A DNA stretch of 64,000 nucleotides from Eubacteriales bacterium (GTDB lineage Bacteria > Bacillota > Clostridia > Lachnospirales > Lachnospiraceae): assembly GCA_030526715.1 (NCBI GenBank), contig JAUNCG010000002.1, forward strand, positions 25,533 through 89,532, written 5' to 3'. Positions within the stretch are counted from its first letter, which is position 1. Each line of letters opens with the position of its first letter. Shown one piece after another: positions 58,707-64,000 of the stretch. The notes beneath the pieces were generated by a model. It made no database searches and was not told the origin of the DNA. It saw only the letters and a list, made by a program, of their open reading frames with translations. The position numbers and the translations under genes were made by a program.

Positions 58707-59582
58707 ATGGAAAAATTATCAAATCCGCAGAAAACAATTGAAGTAATTCAGAAATACGAGTTTGCATTTCAGAAAAAATTCGGTCAGAATTTTCTGATCG
58801 ATGGTCATGTGCTGCATAAGATCATCGCATCGGCGGAGATCAGCGCAGATGATTTTGTACTGGAGATCGGTCCCGGAATCGGAACCATGACGCAGTATCT
58901 GGCAGAGGCGGCGGGACACGTGCTGGCGGTGGAGATCGATCGGATGCTGATTCCGATCCTGCAGGAGACTCTGCAGGCTTACGACAATATTGAGATCCTG
59001 AATGAAGATGTGCTGAAGGTGGACATCGGCAGGATCGTGGAAGAGAAGAACGGGGGCAGACCGATCAAGGTAGTGGCAAATCTTCCGTATTATATCACTA
59101 CTCCCATTATTATGGGGCTGCTTGAGCAGCATGTGCCGGTGGAGAGCATTACGGTCATGGTGCAGAAGGAGGTGGCGCAGCGTATGCAGGCGCAGCCGGG
59201 GACGAAGGATTACGGAGCGCTGTCACTGGCGGTACAGTATTATTGTGATCCCTATATTGTGGCGAACGTACCTCCCAACTGCTTTATGCCGCGCCCGAAG
59301 GTGGGGAGCGCGGTGATCCGGCTGACGACCCATGAGCATCCGCCGGTAAAGACGCAGAATGAAGAGCTGATGTTTCGGATCATCCGGGATTCTTTTAATC
59401 AGCGGAGAAAGACGCTGGTAAACGGATTACATAATTCCCAGACGCTTTCTTTTTCAAAAGAACAGATTCTGGAGGCGCTGGAACAGCTTGGCGTAGCTCC
59501 TTCCGTGCGGGGAGAGACTCTGACTCTGGCACAGTTTGCCCGCCTTGCGGACATTCTGGATGATATGAGGAGCAGAACGTAA
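58707..59582 (+). CDS. rsmA: 16S rRNA adenine(1518/1519) dimethyltransferase
   Basis: The 291-residue methyltransferase (KsgA) dimethylates two adenines near the 3' end of 16S rRNA during 30S maturation. It has the N-terminal FQKKFGQNFLID and motif I VLEIGPGIGTMTQYL (about residues 54-68). LAVEIDRMLIPIL and motif IV VVANLPYYITTPI follow. The C-terminal helical domain begins near FMPRPKVGSAVI. ATG 58707 follows AGGAAGAGAAG. Loss confers kasugamycin resistance in other bacteria. It is probably cotranscribed with tatD. Confidence 0.96.
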   Translation: MEKLSNPQKTIEVIQKYEFAFQKKFGQNFLIDGHVLHKIIASAEISADDFVLEIGPGIGTMTQYLAEAAGHVLAVEIDRMLIPILQETLQAYDNIEILNEDVLKVDIGRIVEEKNGGRPIKVVANLPYYITTPIIMGLLEQHVPVESITVMVQKEVAQRMQAQPGTKDYGALSLAVQYYCDPYIVANVPPNCFMPRPKVGSAVIRLTTHEHPPVKTQNEELMFRIIRDSFNQRRKTLVNGLHNSQTLSFSKEQILEALEQLGVAPSVRGETLTLAQFARLADILDDMRSRT

Positions 59583-59660
59583 AAGAATGCGAATAGGACG
59601 CCGCCAAAGGAGGCACGGATACAGATGTGTGCGGGCTATGTTGAAAATATTAGGAAATCC

Positions 59661-59690
59661 TTAAGGATTCTGAGGAAGACATTAAGGTTC
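59661..59690 (+). promoter_or_regulatory. TTAAGG direct repeats upstream of the NlpC/P60 promoter
   Basis: TTAAGGATTC (59661-59670) and TTAAGGTTC (59682-59690) start 21 bp apart, two helical turns, just before the -35. This spacing suits a dimeric response regulator. Inference only. Confidence 0.35.
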
Positions 59691-59701
59691 GTGAAGCGCT
59701 A

Positions 59702-59730
59702 TTGACCAGATCCGTAGATTGCCCTATAAT
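59702..59730 (+). promoter_or_regulatory. Sigma-A promoter of the NlpC/P60 gene
   Basis: TTGACC (59702-59707) and TATAAT (59725-59730) are 17 bp apart, 66 bases before the start codon. Confidence 0.8.
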
Positions 59731-59739
59731 GCAACCAAT

Positions 59740-59765
59740 GTTTTGTCACAGATATGTAACAAAAC
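59740..59765 (+). promoter_or_regulatory. WalR-like box / inverted repeat at the NlpC/P60 transcription start
   Basis: TGTCAC-N5-TGTAAC (59744-59760) fits the WalR consensus TGTWAH-N5-TGTWAH with one mismatch. It lies within an inverted repeat GTTTTGT...ACAAAAC (59740-59746, 59759-59765). It sits just downstream of the -10, where binding would more likely repress than activate. Confidence 0.4.
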
Positions 59766-59795
59766 GTAATCAATTTAAAGGAGGTTGCAGAGAAG

Positions 59796-61127
59796 GTGAA
59801 ACACAGATATTATAGAGCAATGGTAGCCTTGCTGAGTGTATGCATGACTTTTTCACTGGCAGGCATTCCGGTACTGGCTGAGAAGAACAAACAGGATACA
59901 GAAGATCTGACAGGTACGCTGGCTTTTGCGCAGTGCGAGGAATATATTAATATCAGAAGCGGTGCTGATGCCGACAGCGAGATCACGGGTAAGATCTACA
60001 ATGATTGTGCGGCGACCATCATTGGTCGTGAGGGAGACTGGTATCAGATCACTTCCGGCAATGCTTCCGGATATGTAAAGGCAGAGTATTTCCTGACGGG
60101 AGACGCTGCATCAGAGGTGGCAGATCGAACTTCCTATAATGTAGCGAAAGTGTATCCTGAGTGGCTGAATGTCCGTACAGAGCCGGACGAGGCATCTGAT
60201 GTGGCAGACGTAGCACACAGTGCTCAGGAGCTGGAAGTACTTCAATGGGATGGAGACTGGATGAAGGTCGCGGTGGGACCGGATTCTTACGGCTATGTCA
60301 ATGCCTATTATGTAGAGTATCATACATATTATGCGGTAGGGGAGACGCTGGAGGAGGAACAGCAACGGATTGCCGGTGAACAGAGCGCAAAGCATGCCGC
60401 ACAGGAGGAGCATTCATCATACACGGAGGCGGAGAATACAGACACTGCACAGACGGAATATGTACCGCAGCCGGAATATGCAGCTGAGCCGGAGAACACG
60501 GAGCAGGCAGAATATGTGCCGGAGACAGAATACACAGAACCGGTGGAGTATGCGCCGCAGCCGGAGTATACGGAGCAGGCAGAGTATGTGTCGGAGACAG
60601 AATACACAGAACCGGTGGAGTACACGCCGCAGCCGGAGAACACGGAGCAGACAGCGTATGTACCGGAGGCAGAATACACAGAACCGGTGGAGTACGTGCC
60701 GCAGCCGGAGAACACGGAACAGACAGGGTATGTAGAGCAACCTGAGACGGAGACTGTCTATACAGATTCTGCGCTCGGACAGCAGATTGTGGATTATGCA
60801 TTGCAGTTTGTTGGTAATCCTTATGTCTATGGAGGTACCAGTCTGACAGGTGGCGCAGACTGTTCCGGATTTACACAGTCCGTATTCGCAAACTTTGGCA
60901 TCGGACTTTCCAGAACGGCGGAGTCACAGTCCTACGGTGGCTATGCGGTGGACATGAGCAGTCTGCAGCCCGGAGATCTACTGTTCTACGGAGACGGAGG
61001 CTATATCGGACATGTGGCCATCTATATCGGCGGAGGGCAGATCGTGCATGCCAGCACGGAAGAGACGGGAATCATCGTCTCAAGCTATAATTACAGTACG
61101 CCGGTAGCGGCAAGAAGATATGTGTAA
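59796..61127 (+). CDS. Secreted SH3-NlpC/P60 cell-wall hydrolase with tandem repeats
   Basis: The 443-residue protein has a signal peptide (about 1-28, ending VLAE). Two SH3-type domains follow (about 42-105 and 110-180; INIRSGADADSEITGKIYND and LNVRTEPDEASDVADV). A Glu/Pro/Tyr/Thr-rich linker (about 215-320) contains three perfect-length 24-residue repeats. The C-terminal NlpC/P60 domain (about 325-443) has GGADCSGFTQSVF (Cys356) and GHVAIYIGGGQIVHAS (His406). It would cleave peptidoglycan stem peptides outside the cell. GTG 59796 has AAAGGAGG about 10 bases upstream. A promoter and possible operators lie just before it. It is monocistronic. Confidence 0.92.
   Translation: MKHRYYRAMVALLSVCMTFSLAGIPVLAEKNKQDTEDLTGTLAFAQCEEYINIRSGADADSEITGKIYNDCAATIIGREGDWYQITSGNASGYVKAEYFLTGDAASEVADRTSYNVAKVYPEWLNVRTEPDEASDVADVAHSAQELEVLQWDGDWMKVAVGPDSYGYVNAYYVEYHTYYAVGETLEEEQQRIAGEQSAKHAAQEEHSSYTEAENTDTAQTEYVPQPEYAAEPENTEQAEYVPETEYTEPVEYAPQPEYTEQAEYVSETEYTEPVEYTPQPENTEQTAYVPEAEYTEPVEYVPQPENTEQTGYVEQPETETVYTDSALGQQIVDYALQFVGNPYVYGGTSLTGGADCSGFTQSVFANFGIGLSRTAESQSYGGYAVDMSSLQPGDLLFYGDGGYIGHVAIYIGGGQIVHASTEETGIIVSSYNYSTPVAARRYV
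60456..60725 (+). repeat. 72-bp tandem repeats within the NlpC/P60 gene
   Basis: Three full 72-bp units lie at 60510-60581, 60582-60653 and 60654-60725, after a shortened 54-bp copy at 60456-60509. Each encodes a 24-residue unit such as EYVPETEYTEPVEYAPQPEY plus four residues. The units keep the reading frame. Confidence 0.95.
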
Positions 61128-61179
61128 TATGAGAGCTGTGGGCCAAGCTACTGTACTTAAATATTCGATAGGAAAGATG

Positions 61180-61219
61180 ATCCGAAGCGGTATAGACAGA
61201 CCGCTTCGGATTTTTTTTG
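61180..61219 (+). terminator. Terminator after the NlpC/P60 gene
   Basis: ATCCGAAGCGGT and ACCGCTTCGGAT perfect arms around ATAGACAG, followed by TTTTTTT. Confidence 0.92.
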
Positions 61220-61254
61220 ATAGAGAGCTCCCTAACTCCGGGGCAAATCTGACG

Positions 61255-61330
61255 AAAGGATACTGTTCTTTCATGCAAGCATGGCAAACAGTGTTATTTA
61301 CCGGATATCCCGTGAACAGTAACATAAAGA
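61255..61330. other. Dyad-rich intergenic stretch before the rRNA methyltransferase gene
   Basis: Two palindromic pieces lie here. ACTGTT...CATGCAAGCATG...ACAGT (about 61262-61294) contains CATGC/GCATG. TTTACCGGATATCCCGTGAA (about 61301-61320) is nearly a perfect dyad, flanked by TGTTA/TAACA. I recognise no riboswitch. The remainder of 61128-61471 holds only a terminator and a weak TTGACG promoter candidate (61350-61355). Confidence 0.4.
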
Positions 61331-61471
61331 AAAACAGATAAGAATTGCCTTGACGCGGCAAAGGAAATTGGAATAGGATAAAAGGGAATACAACGGCACA
61401 GGTGAAATAGTGCCGGAAATGTGAAAAGAACAGGAAGACTTTACAAAAGAAAATATATCAGAGGAAAAGAA

Positions 61472-62635
61472 ATGGAGAGTAAGAATACAGGAACCTGTAA
61501 GGTTGCAAAAAAATGTGGTGGATGTCGTTATCAGGGAGTTCCATACAAAGAGCAGCTTCGGATAAAGCAGAAGCAGGTGGAACGGCTGCTAAAGCCGTAT
61601 GGAAAGGTGAGTCCGATTCTGGGAATGGAAGATCCCTATTATTATCGGAATAAAGTGCATGCGGTGTTTGGCCGTGAGCGCAGCGGCGCGATCGTATCCG
61701 GCACTTATCAGGCGGGGACACATAAGATCGTGAATGTGGATGACTGTCTGATCGAGGATCGCAAGTCCGGCGAGATTATCCGCACGATCCGCGGGTTGCT
61801 GAAATCTTTTAAAATCTGGACTTATGATGAAGATAACGGAAGTGGTCTGCTCCGTCATGTGCTGGTGCGTCGGGGATTTACCAGCGGACAGATCATGGTA
61901 GTGTTGGTGTTGGCTTCTCCCATACTACCGTCAAAAAATAATTTTGTGAAAGCACTGCGCAAGGTGCATCCGGAGATCAGCACGGTGGTGATCAATGTGA
62001 ATGATCAGAAAACGAGTATGGTGCTGGGCAGAAGAGATATTGTACTCTATGGGAAAGGATACATTGAAGACACGCTGTGCGGCTGCGTATTTCGAATCTC
62101 GCCCCAGTCTTTTTATCAGGTGAACCCGGTGCAGACGGAAGTGCTGTACGGAAAAGCTATGGAGTTTGCAGGATTGACGGGGAAGGAGCGGGTGATCGAT
62201 GCTTATTGCGGCATCGGAACGATTGGACTGATTGCTGCAAAAGGTGCAAAGGAAGTGATCGGTGTGGAGCTCAACGGTGATGCAGTGCGGGATGCCAGAA
62301 CAAATGCGAAGCGTAATGAGGCAAAAAACATCCGCTTTTATCACGAAGATGCCGGAAAATTCATGGTGGCTATGGCAGAGACTGGAGAGAAGGCAGACGT
62401 GGTCTTTATGGATCCGCCCAGAGCGGGCAGTGATGAGGCATTCCTTTCTTCTGTCATAAAGCTGAGCCCTCAAAAGGTAGTGTATATTTCCTGTAATCCG
62501 GAGACTCTGGCAAGGGATCTGCAGTATCTGACAGGACATGGATACGGTGTGCAGCGCATACAGCCTGTAGATATGTTTTGTTTTTCGGATCACACAGAAA
62601 CCGTGTGCCTCCTCTCGAAAAAAGTCCCAGTTTAA
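61472..62635 (+). CDS. 23S rRNA (uracil-5-)-methyltransferase, RlmD/RlmCD type without TRAM domain
   Basis: The 387-residue TrmA-family enzyme transfers methyl to C5 of a uridine in 23S rRNA. The iron-sulfur cysteines are C9, C15 and C18 (CKVAKKCGGC) with a fourth at about 92 (VDDCLIED). SAM motif I is VIDAYCGIGTIGLIAA, and the catalytic nucleophile is the Cys at about 340 in VYISCNPETLARDL, with FPHT-like elements nearby (DMFCFSDHTE). Most relatives of this family have an N-terminal TRAM domain of about 60 residues; it is missing here. ATG 61472 follows AGAGGAAAAG; the frame back to 61421 is less likely. Confidence 0.9.
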   Translation: MESKNTGTCKVAKKCGGCRYQGVPYKEQLRIKQKQVERLLKPYGKVSPILGMEDPYYYRNKVHAVFGRERSGAIVSGTYQAGTHKIVNVDDCLIEDRKSGEIIRTIRGLLKSFKIWTYDEDNGSGLLRHVLVRRGFTSGQIMVVLVLASPILPSKNNFVKALRKVHPEISTVVINVNDQKTSMVLGRRDIVLYGKGYIEDTLCGCVFRISPQSFYQVNPVQTEVLYGKAMEFAGLTGKERVIDAYCGIGTIGLIAAKGAKEVIGVELNGDAVRDARTNAKRNEAKNIRFYHEDAGKFMVAMAETGEKADVVFMDPPRAGSDEAFLSSVIKLSPQKVVYISCNPETLARDLQYLTGHGYGVQRIQPVDMFCFSDHTETVCLLSKKVPV

Positions 62636-62727
62636 GCGGGTTTCCGGCGATTATCGCAAGATATGAACCTGTGTTTTAAACGAAAAATTATGAGAATATA
62701 GGATTTCCCAACAAGGGGTGTAAGTAT

Positions 62728-62795
62728 AATCCGCGGACAACTGCTTGTGCGCCGACTTTTTAGCCGGTTAAAGCGTGTCCGCGGATTTTATATTA
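62728..62795 (+). terminator. Terminator after the rRNA methyltransferase gene
   Basis: AATCCGCGGACA and TGTCCGCGGATT are perfect 12-bp arms, with a smaller GCCGACT...AGCCGG stem inside, followed by TTATATT. Confidence 0.85.
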
Positions 62796-62822
62796 TCGGG
62801 GATTAAAGAGGACTAATTTTTC

Positions 62823-62851
62823 TTGAAACTATTCCTCATCGGGATTATAAT
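62823..62851 (+). promoter_or_regulatory. Consensus promoter of the HTH-hsdM operon
   Basis: TTGAAA (62823-62828) and TATAAT (62846-62851) are 17 bp apart. Confidence 0.85.
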
Positions 62852-62897
62852 ATAACATAGGTTTATTGTAAGAATTTGCTGGTAGTGGAGGAATAAT

Positions 62898-63098
62898 ATG
62901 GAGTACTTATCAACAGCAGAGATTGCAGAAAAATGGGGACTTTCACGAAGACGCGTTTCGGTATATTGCAAAGAGGGACGGATCCCAGGAGCAATTCAAA
63001 AATCAACAATGTGGCTTGTTCCGGCAGATGCCAAAAAGCCAATTGATCCGAGAAAAGCGCGGAAGATGAACAAATCAACAGACACTACAGTTGAATAA
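62898..63098 (+). CDS. Small excisionase-type HTH protein
   Basis: The 66-residue protein begins MEYLSTAEIAEKWGLSRRRVSVYCKEGRIPGAI, a MerR/excisionase-type winged HTH (HTH_17) at residues about 3-50. It lacks a partner domain. Such genes are found ahead of type I restriction operons in clostridia, where they may set expression of hsdM. It shares a promoter with hsdM and lies 25 bases before it. A role in excision is less likely, as no integrase is seen. Confidence 0.85.
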   Translation: MEYLSTAEIAEKWGLSRRRVSVYCKEGRIPGAIQKSTMWLVPADAKKPIDPRKARKMNKSTDTTVE

Positions 63099-63123
63099 TA
63101 TAGAATACGAAGGAGTAATCGCG

Positions 63124-64000
63124 ATGGCGGATAAAAATACGGCCAATATTGGCTTTGAGAAACAAATCTGGGATGCAGCTTGCGTTCTTCGCGGAAATAT
63201 GGATGCATCAGAATATAAGAACGTTGTACTGGGACTTATTTTCCTGAAGTACATCTCAGATCGATTTGATGACAAATACCAGGAGCTTCTGGAAGAAGGT
63301 GACGGATTTGAGGAAGATATTGATGAGTATACTTCAGAAGGAATCTTCTTTGTTCCGGCAGGAGCCCGATGGAATGAGATTGCAGCAAAGGCACATACTC
63401 CTGAGATCGGCACTGTTATCGATGACGCTATGCGTGCTATCGAAAAAGAGAACAAGAGATTAAAAGATATCCTTCCTAAGAACTTTGCACGACCTGAATT
63501 GGACAAGCGAAGATTGGGAGATGTCGTAGATCTTTTTACTAATATCCAGATGATTGAACATGGAAGTGAGAAGGATATCCTTGGCCGTACTTATGAGTAT
63601 TGTCTTTCTATGTTTGCTGAGCAGGAAGGTAAAAGAGGCGGAGAATTTTTCACACCGTCCTGCGTCGTACGAACTCTGGTAGAAGTGTTAAAACCGTTCA
63701 AAGGCCGTGTATACGATCCCTGCTGCGGTTCAGGGGGCATGTTTGTTCAGTCTGCACGTTTTGTTGAGAATCATAGCGGTAATATCAGCAACATCTCCAT
63801 CTATGGTCAGGACTCCAATCCAACAACCTGGAAAATGGCGCAGATGAATCTTGCTATCCGTGGAATCGAACCGGATCTGGGAAATTATGCAGCTGATACA
63901 TTCCTGGATGATCGTCATCCGACCCTTCGCGCAGATTATATTATGGCAAATCCTCCGTTCAATTTGTCAGATTGGGGTGCTGATCGATTAAAGGACGATG
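63124..64000 (+). CDS. hsdM: Type I restriction-modification N6-adenine methyltransferase, partial
   Basis: The first 292 codons of an HsdM subunit lie in the window. The N-terminal helical domain has FEKQIWDAACVLRGNMD and LGLIFLKYISDRFDDKY. The catalytic domain has GGEFFTPSCVVRTLVEVL, motif I VYDPCCGSGGMFVQSA (about residues 196-211) and motif IV IMANPPFNLSDW (about 274-285). It methylates adenine in the site recognised by HsdS, and HsdR cuts unmethylated DNA; those genes must lie to the right. ATG 63124 follows GAAGGAG. The gene is cut by the window edge. Confidence 0.96.
   Translation, partial: MADKNTANIGFEKQIWDAACVLRGNMDASEYKNVVLGLIFLKYISDRFDDKYQELLEEGDGFEEDIDEYTSEGIFFVPAGARWNEIAAKAHTPEIGTVIDDAMRAIEKENKRLKDILPKNFARPELDKRRLGDVVDLFTNIQMIEHGSEKDILGRTYEYCLSMFAEQEGKRGGEFFTPSCVVRTLVEVLKPFKGRVYDPCCGSGGMFVQSARFVENHSGNISNISIYGQDSNPTTWKMAQMNLAIRGIEPDLGNYAADTFLDDRHPTLRADYIMANPPFNLSDWGADRLKDD

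Noticed and set aside
60298..60801. Long open frames on other frames and the minus strand in the repeat region
   Set aside because: They follow from the 72-bp in-frame repeats and low-complexity codons, not from coding.

Overview
The window looks like chromosome from a spore-forming member of the Lachnospiraceae (Clostridia, Bacillota). I infer this from consensus sigma-A promoters (TTGACA, 17 bp, TATAAT type), strong AGGAGG-type ribosome binding sites, a T-box, sporulation genes typical of clostridia (spoIID, a spoIIQ-like gene, sipL, a ger operon), a type-2 isoleucyl-tRNA synthetase, and familiar Lachnospiraceae families (DUF1002, YesL, BIG2 proteins). The genus cannot be fixed from sequence alone. 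Nearly all of it is ordinary core genome. Accessory character appears at 38.5-39.2 kb (paired palindromic elements) and from about 62.8 kb to the right edge (start of a type I restriction-modification locus).

Layout. 0-6.5 kb: partial yesL-like gene, then T-box, ileS and glgP. 6.5-8.5 kb: spoIID and spoIIQ-like engulfment genes. 8.6-11.1 kb: two tandem secreted BIG2/cysteine-peptidase-like paralogues. 11.1-11.8 kb: nested repeats and a tRNA-Phe/tRNA-Gly unit. 11.9-18.9 kb: cysE, aspartate aminotransferase, ddl, murF and a DUF1002 protein. 19-24.4 kb: plsC, a HAD phosphatase, a PrcB-like lipoprotein, sipL, ispE and a GntR regulator. 24.5-27.3 kb: a reduced gerA-type operon. 27.3-33.1 kb: aroK, a secreted SGNH protein, a phosphatidylethanolamine-type lipid operon (PAP2, flippase-like, pssA, psd) and an MBL-fold protein. 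33.2-38.5 kb: a polar amino-acid ABC transporter, then purB and purA. 39.2-42.4 kb: a LysR operon divergent from lysA. 42.5-45.8 kb: a zinc-ribbon-like lipoprotein, a GH31 glucosidase and a YfcE phosphodiesterase. 45.9-49.6 kb: TPP riboswitch-thiT, YkgJ-like and LtaS-like genes. 49.7-54.1 kb: TetR, a radical-SAM-like protein without its cluster motif, SEC-C, a DUF218 protein and a duplicated-domain lipoprotein. 54.3-62.6 kb: metG, EEP, a candidate small RNA, tatD, rsmA, an NlpC/P60 hydrolase and an rRNA m5U methyltransferase. 62.9 kb to the edge: a small HTH protein and hsdM.

Connections. Cell-envelope functions dominate: ddl and murF make and attach D-Ala-D-Ala, lysA supplies lysine from meso-DAP, plsC/pssA/psd build phospholipid, the LtaS-like protein makes glycerophosphate polymer, and several secreted cell-wall-type hydrolases are present. 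purB and purA lie together for AMP synthesis. Sporulation genes are dispersed. The best candidates for new biology are the paired 170-bp palindromes near 38.6-39.1 kb, the orphan transcription unit at 57.4-57.7 kb, the radical-SAM-like pseudoenzyme at 50.4 kb, the reduced ger operon, and two places where an intrinsic-terminator arm doubles as the next gene's ribosome binding site.
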